Below are positions 1 to 8,126 of a DNA stretch of 64,000 bases, one piece after another. Every line of letters starts with the position of its first letter. The first letter of the stretch is position 1. The stretch lies in contig JBDSXV010000232.1 in NCBI GenBank assembly GCA_039926025.1, forward strand, positions 1 to 64,000, written 5' to 3'. The notes beneath the pieces are model-generated. The model was not told the DNA's origin. It saw nothing but the letters and a program-made list of their open reading frames with translations, and ran no database searches. The position numbers were made by a program, and so were the translations under genes. This stretch comes from Dokdonella_A sp039926025 (lineage in GTDB: Bacteria; Pseudomonadota; Gammaproteobacteria; Xanthomonadales; Rhodanobacteraceae).

Positions 1-1284
1 CGGAAGTGCCTTTTCGTAACCCATCACACCATCCGGCATGGCGTAGCCAACCGTCACTTCCGCCTCCATCGACTCACGCCCACGCCTGCGCTCGAACTTG
101 GGGCGGCTCAGCGTGTGCTTGTGCGCACCCTCGGTGAAAAGAATCTTCGCGCGCAGCGCCTCGAACGAGTAGCCACGGCCCAGCCGGTTCATCACCCGGA
201 TCAGGCTGTTCAGGCTCTCGGTGTAAGCGTTCGTCACCGGATGCTCGAAGTAGTTGAGGATGTAGGGCTGCCAGTTGGTGAACGCCCGAATCAGGTCGGC
301 GAAGTAGGGCCTGATCTCGGCAGAGATACCTTCGCGCCACGCCTCGAAGCGCTGCGCGGCGTCCTCGGGCGTCTTGGCCTCGTAGACGGCGTAGAAGTCC
401 TCCTTGAGCCGGTACGCTTCGCCCAGCGCAGGGTAGTTCTTCGTCCAACCGTCGAGGTTCAAGCGTTCTTCATCCTTCAGGTCGCGCTTGCGCTTGAGCA
501 TGACGAAACGGTCGTGCATCAGCCCGCGCTTCTGCTTGAGGGTCAGTTCAGCTCGCAGCCCCTTGCGGGCCTTCTCCATCGCATCGTTCGCCATCCTGAC
601 GACGTGGAACTTGTCGATGACGATGGTGGCGTCTGGCAGCACCGCGCTCACTGCATCGCGATAGGGTGTCCACATGTCCATTGCCACGTACTGCACCTTG
701 TCCCGGTTCGGCATCTTGAACAGGTACTTCACCACCGTGTCCTTGTTCCGGTTGTCGAGCATATCCACGATGGTGTTGTTCTGGATGTTCGACACCACGC
801 AGCGCGGCTTGTTGATGATGTGGATTTCGTCGATGCCCATCCATTTAGGCGTCTCGAAGCGGAACTGTGCTTCCAGCTCGTTGATGTAGTCGCGGAAGAT
901 GTTTCGGATGGTCTTCTCGTCCAGGCCCGTTTCATCGGCGATGCTGGCGAAGGTGCGCTTCAGGCTCTGCTGCCCGATCCAGCGCACCAGCCGGTCGGTC
1001 ATCTCGCGCTTGGCGTTGACGGCGGGCAGCACCTCCATGAAGGTCTTGCCACAGGTCTGGCACCGCCACCGGCGCGTTTCCACGTAGATCGCCAGGCGCT
1101 TGCCGTGAGTGGGCAGGTCGCGGATGACCTGCTCGTTGCGCCCGTGGCCGATCAGGCGGTCAGAGCGGCAGGCCGTGCAGACGCTGGGAGGGTTCGAGAC
1201 GTCGGCGTAGACGTGGTAGTCGTGCTCGGCCTCCTCGAACCGCTGCACCTTGAAGGCGGGAAGGTTCAGGATGTTGCTGCTCAT
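1..1284 (-). CDS. ISL3-family transposase (C-terminus beyond window)
   Basis: The frame begins with MSSNILNLPAF at 1284 and runs uninterrupted for 428 codons to the left edge, so the protein is incomplete here. The N-terminal part has two Cys pairs (SVCTACRSD and RCQTCGK), matching the zinc-binding head of ISL3 transposases. A helix-turn-helix-like stretch (ASIADETGLDEKTIRNIF) follows. Candidate DDE residues lie in KWMGIDEIHI, in DATIVIDKFHV and in the Glu of TNAYTESLNSLIR. It would catalyse transposition of its own element. A long antisense frame over the same DNA is a GC-rich shadow. Confidence 0.9.
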   Translation of the reverse strand, partial: MSSNILNLPAFKVQRFEEAEHDYHVYADVSNPPSVCTACRSDRLIGHGRNEQVIRDLPTHGKRLAIYVETRRWRCQTCGKTFMEVLPAVNAKREMTDRLVRWIGQQSLKRTFASIADETGLDEKTIRNIFRDYINELEAQFRFETPKWMGIDEIHIINKPRCVVSNIQNNTIVDMLDNRNKDTVVKYLFKMPNRDKVQYVAMDMWTPYRDAVSAVLPDATIVIDKFHVVRMANDAMEKARKGLRAELTLKQKRGLMHDRFVMLKRKRDLKDEERLNLDGWTKNYPALGEAYRLKEDFYAVYEAKTPEDAAQRFEAWREGISAEIRPYFADLIRAFTNWQPYILNYFEHPVTNAYTESLNSLIRVMNRLGRGYSFEALRAKILFTEGAHKHTLSRPKFERRRGRESMEAEVTVGYAMPDGVMGYEKALP

Positions 1285-1335
1285 CTTCGGACTCAGCCGG
1301 AAGGAGCGTGCTTGTGGCCTTCAATTAACGTGCTT
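1..1335 (-). mobile_element. ISL3-family insertion sequence, partial at left edge
   Basis: The transposase reading frame fills this stretch and is open to the window edge. A P-loop gene transcribed in the same direction breaks off just upstream of it. The exact IS boundary is uncertain; I place it between about 1310 and 1350, where the upstream gene stops looking native. I could not define a terminal inverted repeat because the other end lies outside the window. Confidence 0.6.
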
Positions 1336-1781
1336 GGGGCAAATGACTTGCCTGCGCGGGTTGGGCCAAAGACAACAGTATGGCCCGACGGCTCGTTGAG
1401 GTAGAAAACCGACGTGGTTACGCGATAGCCATCGACGTAGATGTCGGTAATCCCAGCTTCGCGCCACTGCGGAAGTAAGGCCTTGATCGATCGCAATGAA
1501 GCGGGAACGGCCGCACCATTGATGACCACCTCGAATTCGTCAAGGCTGAACCACGTCGTCAGCAGCGGCTCGCCGTCGGCGGTGTCGGACAGAGCCTGAA
1601 GGTTGCGCTCGAAAAGCGCTATGTGAGTGCCGGCAGAAAGCCAGTCGAGAACGGACGGCGTTTCGCTCGGCACGACGGTGATCGAACGCTCAACATCCGG
1701 CCGGGCGACCAAATCGGCTCCGGTGCGTGTCGGGGAGATGCGCAACGCGCGATCCCGATCAACCTGGCTGATAGTAGCCAT
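1293..1781 (-). pseudogene. P-loop NTPase gene truncated by the ISL3 element
   Basis: This is the N-terminal ~150 residues of a larger protein. Near its end it carries a Walker A motif, FGPTRAGKS (about residues 141-149), and the frame then stops within some 15 residues at what appears to be IS-derived sequence. No Walker B or other ATPase motif follows, so the product should be inactive. The region before the P-loop (ITDIYVDGYRVTTSVF) does not identify a family for me; a conjugation-related ATPase is possible from context only. The 3' part would be expected on the far side of the IS, left of the window. Confidence 0.6.
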
Positions 1782-1821
1782 CAGTTGCGTATTCCGGTTT
1801 TACTCGTTCCTCTCACTACTT

Positions 1822-2079
1822 TCAGATACATGCCAATTCCTCAGCGGTGAGATCCATGCGGTGCTTGTATGTGCCTGGCAACGGCGGCGTCGTAAGGAAC
1901 TTCTTAGCTCCGCGAATCATGGGATTGATCTCATCTTCGATGATGGGATTGGCCACTAAGCCAATGACCTCTTCGCCGCCTTGCTGCAACGCCCACATGG
2001 CGACACGCCAAACAATGGTTTCTTTCTTGTGGATCACGTAGAACCAATCCTGCGCAGAAGCGATCGAGATGTATTTCAT
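1822..2079 (-). CDS. Conserved-looking hypothetical protein
   Basis: A protein of about 85 residues starting MKYISIASAQDWFYVIH. It has no motif I recognise. I prefer the ATG at 2079, which follows a GTTGGTGG stretch, over a TTG nine codons upstream. The sequence alternates beta-like hydrophobic stretches with a central AMWALQQGGEEVIGLV, suggesting a small soluble alpha/beta protein. It reads in the same direction as the HepT/MntA pair but about 95 bases away, and nothing links them functionally. Confidence 0.5.
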   Translation of the reverse strand: MKYISIASAQDWFYVIHKKETIVWRVAMWALQQGGEEVIGLVANPIIEDEINPMIRGAKKFLTTPPLPGTYKHRMDLTAEELACI

Positions 2080-2175
2080 GTCCACCAACTCACTGGAATG
2101 AAGCAAAAGTAAGGTTGCCGATGGGGCGGCACCCTGAAGAAATGCAAATGCCTTCCCCTACCCACCATCGCTTTA

Positions 2176-2562
2176 TCATGGCTCCATCCCTTCGATGTCT
2201 TGGTTGCGAAGGCTGGCCTGCGCGTCCTCAATCTGAGAGTACAAGGCGGGAAGATCGCTCTGGATCGTCTTCCAGACGATTTCCAAGTCAACCTTGAAGT
2301 AGCCATGCGCTATTGCGTTGCGCATCTGGTAGGCGAACGAAAGCGGGAGGTCAGGATGCGCCGCCGCAAAGTCGGGGTAGTGCTTCTCGATGTTGTTGCT
2401 GGACTCGCCAATGATCTCGAAGTTGCGGATCACGGCGTCCTGCACCAACGGATTGTTCAGGAATGCCATCTCGGCCATGTCATTGGTATAGCAGTCGATA
2501 CGCTCGATGGCTTCGATGATGTGAGCAAGGTAGTCGGCAAGGCGCTGTTGATCGCGGGTCAT
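2176..2562 (-). CDS. hepT: HepT-like toxin (HEPN domain)
   Basis: A 128-residue protein with the HEPN/DUF86 fold signature. The RNAIAHGY segment near residue 82 matches the RX4HXY catalytic motif of HepT ribonuclease toxins. Length is typical of the family. Its start overlaps the end of the MntA-like gene by four bases (ATGA), the usual coupled arrangement. In characterised pairs MntA AMPylates a tyrosine near the HEPN motif, and the Tyr of RNAIAHGY is present. It probably acts in plasmid maintenance or phage defence. Confidence 0.88.
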   Translation of the reverse strand: MTRDQQRLADYLAHIIEAIERIDCYTNDMAEMAFLNNPLVQDAVIRNFEIIGESSNNIEKHYPDFAAAHPDLPLSFAYQMRNAIAHGYFKVDLEIVWKTIQSDLPALYSQIEDAQASLRNQDIEGMEP

Positions 2563-2849
2563 ACGGGGCGAGCCTCCGCGAGCACTGTGGCCCGGAAGCT
2601 GTCGGGCAAGGCGTTGGGCGTCAGCACGTCCACCGACACGCCAAGCAGCTGGCCGAGTTTGTGGCGGATCGCGCCGATGTCGAACAGGGTTGTCTCCGGT
2701 GTCGGGTCGATGAGGATGTCGAGGTCACTGCTATCAGTGTCCTGGCCGCGCAACACTGAGCCAAACACCCGAGCGTTGCGGGCGCGGTGAGACTCGACGA
2801 CATGCCGGATCGCGGCACGGTTCGAGGCCAAGGCTTCCGAGGGCTTCAT
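2559..2849 (-). CDS. mntA: MntA-like nucleotidyltransferase antitoxin
   Basis: A 96-residue minimal nucleotidyltransferase with an exact GSX10DXD signature (GSVLRGQDTDSSDLD, residues about 31-45), the hallmark of MntA-type antitoxins that AMPylate HepT. It is the first gene of the pair and overlaps hepT by ATGA. The 80 bases upstream are AT-rich for this window and contain an inverted repeat, TCAAC-N5-GTTGA at 2891-2905, between weak -35/-10 candidates. That could be an autoregulatory site, though this is inference. Confidence 0.88.
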   Translation of the reverse strand: MKPSEALASNRAAIRHVVESHRARNARVFGSVLRGQDTDSSDLDILIDPTPETTLFDIGAIRHKLGQLLGVSVDVLTPNALPDSFRATVLAEARPV

Positions 2850-2979
2850 GTCCGTTCATCTCCCACAACACAATCCGATTTCACTGTAGATCAACATAAA
2901 GTTGAAAGCAACAACAAAATCCGGTTTTACATGTGACTGACGTAGGCGGGTTCAGACGCCAGAAACACACTCAAATCCG

Positions 2980-3285
2980 GATACCCGTTCTTTTCTGTAC
3001 GACTACGGCAGCACCACCACCGATGACGATAGCATCGTCGCCGAGCTGGCTGCAGGCGAGGAACTGCTCGCTCAACTCCTATCGCTCGAGCATCTGCGTC
3101 CATCTCAGCTAATCGACCTCAGCGCGCTGGTCGAGATGCCGCCGCCCAAGCGGGCCAACCGAACGAATCGTGTGAAGTACCGATGCCCGAGTTGCCTGGC
3201 GCAGGCATGGGGAAAGCCGGGAATGCGGATGCTCTGCGGCGAGATCACATGTGACGCACTTCCGTTCGACGAACGCGTTGAATGA
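2980..3285 (+). pseudogene. Remnant of a SprT-like zinc-ribbon protein C-terminus
   Basis: An open stretch without a start codon encodes an acidic linker followed by VKYRCPSCLAQAWGKPGM and then a further Cys pair (MLCGEITC), ending with a stop at 3285. The Cys-x2-Cys...WGKPG...Cys arrangement resembles the C-terminal zinc ribbon of SprT-like proteins found on mobile elements. The metalloprotease part with HExxH is missing, so this is a decayed fragment. Bases 2850-2979 otherwise hold only the upstream region of mntA. The family assignment rests on this short motif. Confidence 0.42.
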
Positions 3286-3309
3286 CGACGCTTCGAATGT
3301 CTAAACAGG

Positions 3310-4335
3310 TCATAGAGCGACAACTCGATCGATCGGCACTACCCAGTTACCGGGCCGCACCTGCCGACGGAACAAGGTGTTCAGATGCTCGCCAACGTCG
3401 AAGAATCCCGCCTGCGCCATAGCTGAAGCTACGCGAGCGGACCGAGCGTGTACTCGAGGCAAGAAGACTGCGTAGGCGCCGCCCTCGTCGATCGTCCGTG
3501 CCGACAGACCATTCGGCAGCCGATGCAGCAGATACGGTGCTCGGAACGCTTCCAGGGCTTCGTGGAGCGCGTTACGCACACTAGGCGCGCTGTCGACCGC
3601 ATAGATTGAGTAGGCGCTCCTGAGCGCGCTCAACGCGGCACCGTCGATCCATTGCCGGTAGATACGACCGCGTAGCGGAATCTTGACTCCAAACTGCGCT
3701 GCCAAGTATCGCGCCGCCGCGAAGTGATGCGAGCCGCCCGAGTTGCACAGAAATACCCGCCCGTCCCACATGTGCAGTGAGAAGAAGTCCGCGCGACTCT
3801 CTATATCAAGGATGCGCACTTCGTTATGCGTGAGCAGGTGGTATATGCACGCAGGATCCTGGGCGCTCACCAGCTCTGGTCGACGGGCTTGGATCATCGC
3901 GTCCAGCGAGTCATATTCGCTCAGCGGACTTTTCGACGAGCTCACGCCGGCGACGTCGCTGATGTCGCCGATCCACTCTTTGACGCTCTCCTCTCGCACC
4001 AATGCCGCGAGCGCGTCGAGGTGATGTTGGCGAAGCATGTACTCCCCGTTTGAGCGAGGCTCCCAACCGAGCACTTGACCAGGCTGAGTCCGTTGACATG
4101 ACACCGCATGCGCGTCTTTCCACCAATGCCATGCGATGCGATCGTCCGCAGCGCACGATTCGCGCGGAAGGCCGCATATCGTCGCACGCGAGGCAGGGTT
4201 TTCTATCCAGCGCTCGAGCGCAATCGGAATATCACCCGTTACCCAGCGCACGAGGTTGCGTCGAGCACTCCGCGCCCAATCTACTGCGGCGGAAAAGGCG
4301 CGGCGTTGCTGCTGTGGACGAATGGGCTCAATCAT
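3310..4335 (-). CDS. Uncharacterised 341-residue protein
   Basis: A long frame with protein-like composition starting MIEPIRPQQQRRAFSAAVDW. I do not recognise the family. A central segment, DGRVFLCNSGGSHHFAAARYL, faintly recalls the ligand-binding loop of ParB/sulfiredoxin-type domains, but this is too weak for assignment. There is no signal peptide or membrane segment. Its 5' end overlaps the 3' end of the neighbouring CPACG gene by eight bases, so it is probably the last gene of a small leftward operon with the two paralogues upstream. Confidence 0.7.
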   Translation of the reverse strand: MIEPIRPQQQRRAFSAAVDWARSARRNLVRWVTGDIPIALERWIENPASRATICGLPRESCAADDRIAWHWWKDAHAVSCQRTQPGQVLGWEPRSNGEYMLRQHHLDALAALVREESVKEWIGDISDVAGVSSSKSPLSEYDSLDAMIQARRPELVSAQDPACIYHLLTHNEVRILDIESRADFFSLHMWDGRVFLCNSGGSHHFAAARYLAAQFGVKIPLRGRIYRQWIDGAALSALRSAYSIYAVDSAPSVRNALHEALEAFRAPYLLHRLPNGLSARTIDEGGAYAVFLPRVHARSARVASAMAQAGFFDVGEHLNTLFRRQVRPGNWVVPIDRVVAL

Positions 4336-4873
4336 TCTGGTTGGAACCGGTCATCAGGAGTTGTTGCAAAGCGTTCACCAGCATGCGGTCCCAGTATCGA
4401 TCAAGGACATTTCTGAACAGATGGTAGAAGCCGCTTCCATCCGGGTTTCCGATGACCGAGGCTGCAACTGAAAACGGGCCGATCCAGTTTCTCACGCCAT
4501 GGCGAGGGCCGAATGAAAGGCGCGCACTGAACCAGCGCCACGGATCATCCGCCTCGGGCTCCTCGAACCGATACCCCGATGCCAGCCAGTCGTACTCGCC
4601 AATCCTTGCTCTGGGGTCGATGACATCGACAGGGATAACTGCGATTTCAACCAGCAGCCAGCAAATAGGGTGCTCGCAGACAGCGCACTGACCGGTCAAC
4701 AACTGCTCGAAGACGAACAGAGGCGGTTCCGGAAGTTTCACGATCTTGTCGAACCACTCAAGGCAGTCGCCGTCGTCATAGATTTGACCGTTTAGGACGA
4801 GTTCACCGTCTCGGATGACAGCCATTGATGCTCCGCATGCCGGGCAACAGAGTGCGTCACGAGCAGCACTCAT
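4328..4873 (-). CDS. CPACG zinc-ribbon protein, tandem paralogue 1
   Basis: A 181-residue protein opening with a Cys-x2-Cys pair (ALCCPACGAS) and carrying a second pair in the middle (GQCAVCEHPI). It is clearly related to the gene immediately upstream: both share YDDGDCLEWF/YDDGDCLDWF, a GQC..C.HP segment, an IGPFS(V/I)AA segment and a C-terminal (L/Y)FRN.L.RYW stretch. I do not know the function; the four Cys suggest a structural zinc site. It overlaps both neighbours by a few bases, indicating translational coupling. Confidence 0.72.
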   Translation of the reverse strand: MSAARDALCCPACGASMAVIRDGELVLNGQIYDDGDCLEWFDKIVKLPEPPLFVFEQLLTGQCAVCEHPICWLLVEIAVIPVDVIDPRARIGEYDWLASGYRFEEPEADDPWRWFSARLSFGPRHGVRNWIGPFSVAASVIGNPDGSGFYHLFRNVLDRYWDRMLVNALQQLLMTGSNQND

Positions 4874-5457
4874 GGCTGCCGCCCTGCACGCGCTACAGGG
4901 ACGATATCTGAGACGCTTGGAAGCGCCTCATCCTTAAGCTGGTCAGCACAACTGAGCAAGGGTCCCCAATAGCGAGCGAGTAAGTTTCGGAAGAGGCGGT
5001 ACAGACCATAGCCGTCTGGACTGGACAAAGCAGTGGCGGCAATCGAGAACGGTCCGATCAGATGATGTTGTCCTCGTTGATGATCGAGGCGCATTTTTGC
5101 GCTGAACCAACCCCAGGGTAGGTCCTCCTCAGCTTCCTCCATGCGGTAGTCGGAACACGCCCAGCAAAGGCTACCGATGTAATTGTCCGCTTCGATCCAT
5201 GACATGTTCTCAAACGGCAGTACGGCAAAGTTTATTTCGAGCCAATACACCGGGTGGCTACACGCGTGGCATTGCCCTTTCAAGTACTGCGCTGAAGCAA
5301 ATAGCGGGGGATCGGGAAGCGCAACCTCCTCCGCAAACCAGTCGAGACAATCACCATCGTCGTACAAGGGGTCCCCAGCGGTGATCAGCCGGCCTTCCTC
5401 GATCGTGGCGAGCCCGGCGCCGCAGGCAGGGCAGTAAAACGCGTCTTGGACGGTCAT
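4870..5457 (-). CDS. CPACG zinc-ribbon protein, tandem paralogue 2
   Basis: Paralogue of the next gene downstream, with the same order of motifs: FYCPACGAG, YDDGDCLDWF, GQCHACSHPV, LIGPFSIAAT and LFRNLLARYW. I chose the start at 5457 (MTVQDAFYCPACG) because it aligns with the sister protein and has a GGCGGGA stretch upstream. A longer in-frame extension to 5562 is Arg/Cys-rich and overlaps the preceding gene, so I rejected it. ATGA overlap with the sister gene. Function unknown. Confidence 0.72.
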   Translation of the reverse strand: MTVQDAFYCPACGAGLATIEEGRLITAGDPLYDDGDCLDWFAEEVALPDPPLFASAQYLKGQCHACSHPVYWLEINFAVLPFENMSWIEADNYIGSLCWACSDYRMEEAEEDLPWGWFSAKMRLDHQRGQHHLIGPFSIAATALSSPDGYGLYRLFRNLLARYWGPLLSCADQLKDEALPSVSDIVPVARAGRQP

Positions 5458-5489
5458 AGCGTCCCGCCAATGTGATTGTTGGTGGGCAT

Positions 5490-5846
5490 CTATGCACCGA
5501 AAGAGAATCGCACAGTGCTCGGCGCAAGCCCGTCTAGAATGGAGCAAACCAGAGCCCAGCATTCGTCGAAGCTTGCGACAAAGATCCCACCCGCATGCGG
5601 GTTCATTCGGTCGGCTTCGAATTCGATTTCGTTGAAATAGCTCCGATACGGCATACCCGACGGTTCATCCGGTGCGCCGAATACGATCCCCAGCTCGGCG
5701 TCCCGGCCGTCTACCCCTAGGCTGATCGTCAACTGCCCCTGCGGCTCATCACCGGGATCCCAAGGCGCGGAGTACACATTAAGCACGACGTCAGCATGTC
5801 CCATGTCACGGAGTGCGTTCATCACTTCCATGCTCACTTGCTTCAC
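5490..5846 (-). CDS. Hypothetical protein, 118 residues
   Basis: An acidic soluble protein (NVYSAPWDPGDEPQGQLTIS...) with no recognised motif and no membrane segment. The start is uncertain: a GTG at 5846 overlaps an upstream stop by GTGA, and ATG codons follow at residues 6 and 9. It leads into the CPACG paralogue pair with about 30 bases between, so the four genes 5846-3310 may form one leftward operon whose natural upstream region has been separated by the IS30-family insertion. Confidence 0.55.
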   Translation of the reverse strand: MKQVSMEVMNALRDMGHADVVLNVYSAPWDPGDEPQGQLTISLGVDGRDAELGIVFGAPDEPSGMPYRSYFNEIEFEADRMNPHAGGIFVASFDECWALVCSILDGLAPSTVRFSFGA

Positions 5847-5932
5847 AAAGGTGGCGTTGTATCATTTCGATGCTGTTGGCCCGTTGCTGGAAAGAACCCA
5901 CGAGCAAGGATTCTCTCCGCATTGACTACTTG

Positions 5933-5955
5933 GTCTCAAGAATCAAGTGCAACAC
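5933..5955 (+). repeat. IS30-family terminal inverted repeat, left
   Basis: Begins GTCTCAAGAA and ends in TCAAGTGCAACAC. It matches the reverse complement of 7009-7031 except at three positions in the middle. The last residues of the transposase are encoded within it. Confidence 0.85.
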
Positions 5956-6985
5956 GTTTTGAGAAATCCACAAATTCCCTTGCCATCGCTTCTTCCGGAG
6001 TATCCCAGTCGAGCGTTTCGCGGGGGCGACCATTGAGAAGCTTGGCGATATCGTTGAGTTGGGTCTGGCTGACCGTCGACAGATCGGTGCCTTTTGGCAG
6101 GAATTGGCGCAGCAAACCGTTGGTGTTCTCATTGCTGCCACGCTGCCATGGCGCGTACGGATCGGCGAACCAGATGTCAATGTTGAGGCGCTTGGCCAAT
6201 GCCACATGACACGCCATCTCGCTTCCGCGATCGTAGGTCAAACTCTCGCGCAGGAACGCCGGTAGTTTCTTCATCTGCCGTGTGAATCCTTCCAGCGCGG
6301 CATCGGCTGTACAGCCGTCCATACGGCACAGCACAACGAAGCGCGTCTTGCGCTCAACCAGGGTGCCGACACCCGAACGATTGTAGGCCCCCTTGATGAA
6401 GTCGCCCTCCCAATGCCCGGGCAATTGGCGCTGTTGGACCTCCTCGGGACGATGCACGATACGCAGCGCTTCTGGAATGGTCTGTCCCTTAGCCAGCGTC
6501 GTGCGTCGGCGTCCACGCGCAGGTTTGGTCTGGCGTAGCGCTTCGACCATGCTCTTCTTCAGCGAGCCGCGGGGATGGGCATAAATCGCTGCGTAGATCG
6601 TTTCGTGACTGACGCGTTGGTCAGGATCATCGGGATGCATGCGGCGCAGTCTGGCGGCAATTTGCTGCGGTGACCAACGCCAGTACACCAGCCGGTCGTG
6701 GACGTGCTGATGCAACGCGGTTCCTTCGACGAGCTTGCGCGCCCGACCGCAGCGCTGACGCCGCAACCGATACGCCATCGCCGCTAACGTCGCGTCATAG
6801 CCTTCGAGTGGCATCACCGCCCGCGACATCTCCTCGATCGGCCGATTGCGACTGACTTCACGCGAGATCGTTGCCACGTCACGAGCAAGCTCGCGTGCAA
6901 TCGCGCGAAGGCTCACTCCCTTGCCGTGTTCGATCATGATCACCGCTCGTTCTTCCGCGCTCAGATGCTGATATCGTTTGTCCAT
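5936..6985 (-). CDS. IS30-family transposase
   Basis: A 349-residue protein of normal family length. The N-terminus (YQHLSAEERAVIMIEHG, then IARELARDVATISREVSRN) is the double helix-turn-helix typical of IS30. The catalytic DDE residues are visible in GHWEGDFIKGAYN, TYDRGSEMACH and GSNENTNGLLRQF. It mediates cut-and-paste or copy-type transposition of its own element. There are no internal stops. The start MDKRYQH lies 24 bases inside the right terminal repeat. Confidence 0.95.
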   Translation of the reverse strand: MDKRYQHLSAEERAVIMIEHGKGVSLRAIARELARDVATISREVSRNRPIEEMSRAVMPLEGYDATLAAMAYRLRRQRCGRARKLVEGTALHQHVHDRLVYWRWSPQQIAARLRRMHPDDPDQRVSHETIYAAIYAHPRGSLKKSMVEALRQTKPARGRRRTTLAKGQTIPEALRIVHRPEEVQQRQLPGHWEGDFIKGAYNRSGVGTLVERKTRFVVLCRMDGCTADAALEGFTRQMKKLPAFLRESLTYDRGSEMACHVALAKRLNIDIWFADPYAPWQRGSNENTNGLLRQFLPKGTDLSTVSQTQLNDIAKLLNGRPRETLDWDTPEEAMAREFVDFSKRVALDS

Positions 6986-7008
6986 CCCACCACCCTATCC
7001 GATCCAGG

Positions 7009-7031
7009 GTGTTGCACTTGAAGGTTGAGAC
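7009..7031 (-). repeat. IS30-family terminal inverted repeat, right
   Basis: On the minus strand it reads GTCTCAACC then TTCAAGTGCAACAC, the counterpart of 5933-5955. It lies just upstream of the transposase start. Confidence 0.85.
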
Positions 7032-7231
7032 TAAGCTACCTGTTGTGCCCGGCTCATTCATTCCAATTCCTTGGTGGTGGTTGTCGAAAGACTGACCCTT
7101 GTGGCGAACCTTTGAAAAGTATTCCGGGCAAACCAGCCTGGAATTTGACCGATATCTGAGGAGAACCGCCCAATGCCGAGACCGAACCTTCTCGAATTCA
7201 TTTGTGTGCTGGGGTAGAGGCGGAACCCGTA
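7032..7231. other. Non-coding stretch with a possible interrupted gene start
   Basis: No intact gene is visible here. On the minus strand an AAGGA stretch precedes an ATG at 7061 reading MNEPGTTGS, and the frame then runs into the IS30-family element at 7031. Sequence on the far side (5847-5932) stays open in two minus-strand frames for about 22-28 codons, one ending in a GTGA overlap with the 118-residue gene. A small gene may have been split by the insertion, but the reconstruction is speculative. Confidence 0.25.
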
Positions 7232-8071
7232 TCAGTCGATTTCGGACAGTCCGAGCTTTGCAGCGAACGCCTTCGTGTCAAACGCAATCGATGGTGGAAC
7301 GACCGAACCATCCTGCGCGATCACGGTTGGTGTCCCCGAGAGACCGAGCGTTTCGGCCAGCGCACGGCTCGCCGCGACAAGATTCGGGCAGGTCCCGGTG
7401 CCGGGATCTATGCCCGCCATGGCCGCCTGAAAGGCGGCCGGTGGATCTTGAGCGCACCAAACGGCCTGCGCTTTTCGATCGGCGTCGGCATGAATGTTCA
7501 GAGGAAACGGAAGATAGGTGACCGCGATTCCCAGTCGGTTCAATTCGCCCACTTGCTCCTGAAAACGCCGACAAAACGGGCAGTCGAGGTCGGTGAAGAC
7601 GGTCACCGACGCTCGCGGATGTTCAGGTGCAAAAACGATACGAGCACGCGAGTCCAACGCCGCGATCGCCGCGGCGCGTGCCGCGTCGAGTACCTTCGCC
7701 GTTAAGTCCTCGCCCGAGCGCGTGTCGCGCACGGAACCTGAAATCACATAGCGTCCGTCCTGGCTGACATAGACGACACCGCCGTCGACGCGTGATTCGA
7801 TGAAACCCGCCAACGCAGACGGCGCGGCATCGACGACACGTGCAGCTGCGGGATCATGCAGCGCGACCAGTGCATCCCGCATCGCATCGGCATCGCTCGT
7901 CGCGGTGCCGTGATGAGCCGCCGCGCCGCTGCGAGTCGTCGGCTCAAGCGAGATCATGTAGTACGAAATCGCGCCAATGACGCCAATAACCGCAAATAGC
8001 GAAGTCAGGAGGCCTGCGAGCAGAAATCGCGGCGTCGGCCGAGGCGTACTGTCCGATGTTTTTGAATTCAT
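7232..8071 (-). CDS. DsbC-like thiol:disulfide isomerase, membrane-anchored
   Basis: A 279-residue protein. An N-terminal hydrophobic segment (about residues 16-40) anchors it to the inner membrane, a DsbC-type dimerisation-like region follows, and a thioredoxin-fold domain carries the CPFC active site (about residue 164, in TDLDCPFCRRF). The cis-Pro region appears as GLSGTPTVIA. DsbC-like proteins isomerise disulfides in the periplasm, and conjugative elements often carry one to mature secretion components. I chose the start at 8071 (MNSKTSDS) for its AAGGATT ribosome-binding site. It is the last clear gene of the topB-ssb block. Confidence 0.85.
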   Translation of the reverse strand: MNSKTSDSTPRPTPRFLLAGLLTSLFAVIGVIGAISYYMISLEPTTRSGAAAHHGTATSDADAMRDALVALHDPAAARVVDAAPSALAGFIESRVDGGVVYVSQDGRYVISGSVRDTRSGEDLTAKVLDAARAAAIAALDSRARIVFAPEHPRASVTVFTDLDCPFCRRFQEQVGELNRLGIAVTYLPFPLNIHADADRKAQAVWCAQDPPAAFQAAMAGIDPGTGTCPNLVAASRALAETLGLSGTPTVIAQDGSVVPPSIAFDTKAFAAKLGLSEID

Positions 8072-8126
8072 ATCGAATCCTTGATGGTTGGCCAAAAAGA
8101 GATGAAGGTTCGCATTCTTCGTGCGC

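Larger units (their letters stand above)
5933..7031 (-). mobile_element. Complete IS30-family insertion sequence
   Basis: About 1.1 kb bounded by 23-bp imperfect terminal inverted repeats that match at 20 of 23 positions (GTCTCAA, three variable bases, then TCAAGTGCAACAC). It contains one intact transposase gene, so it could still be active. CTAC occurs just outside both ends (5926-5929 and 7036-7039) but at spacings of 3 and 4 bases, so the target duplication is not settled. Confidence 0.85.

Noticed and set aside
115..1404. 429-codon rightward open frame
   Set aside because: Antisense to the ISL3 transposase with its catalytic motifs on the other strand; the frame is a GC-bias shadow.
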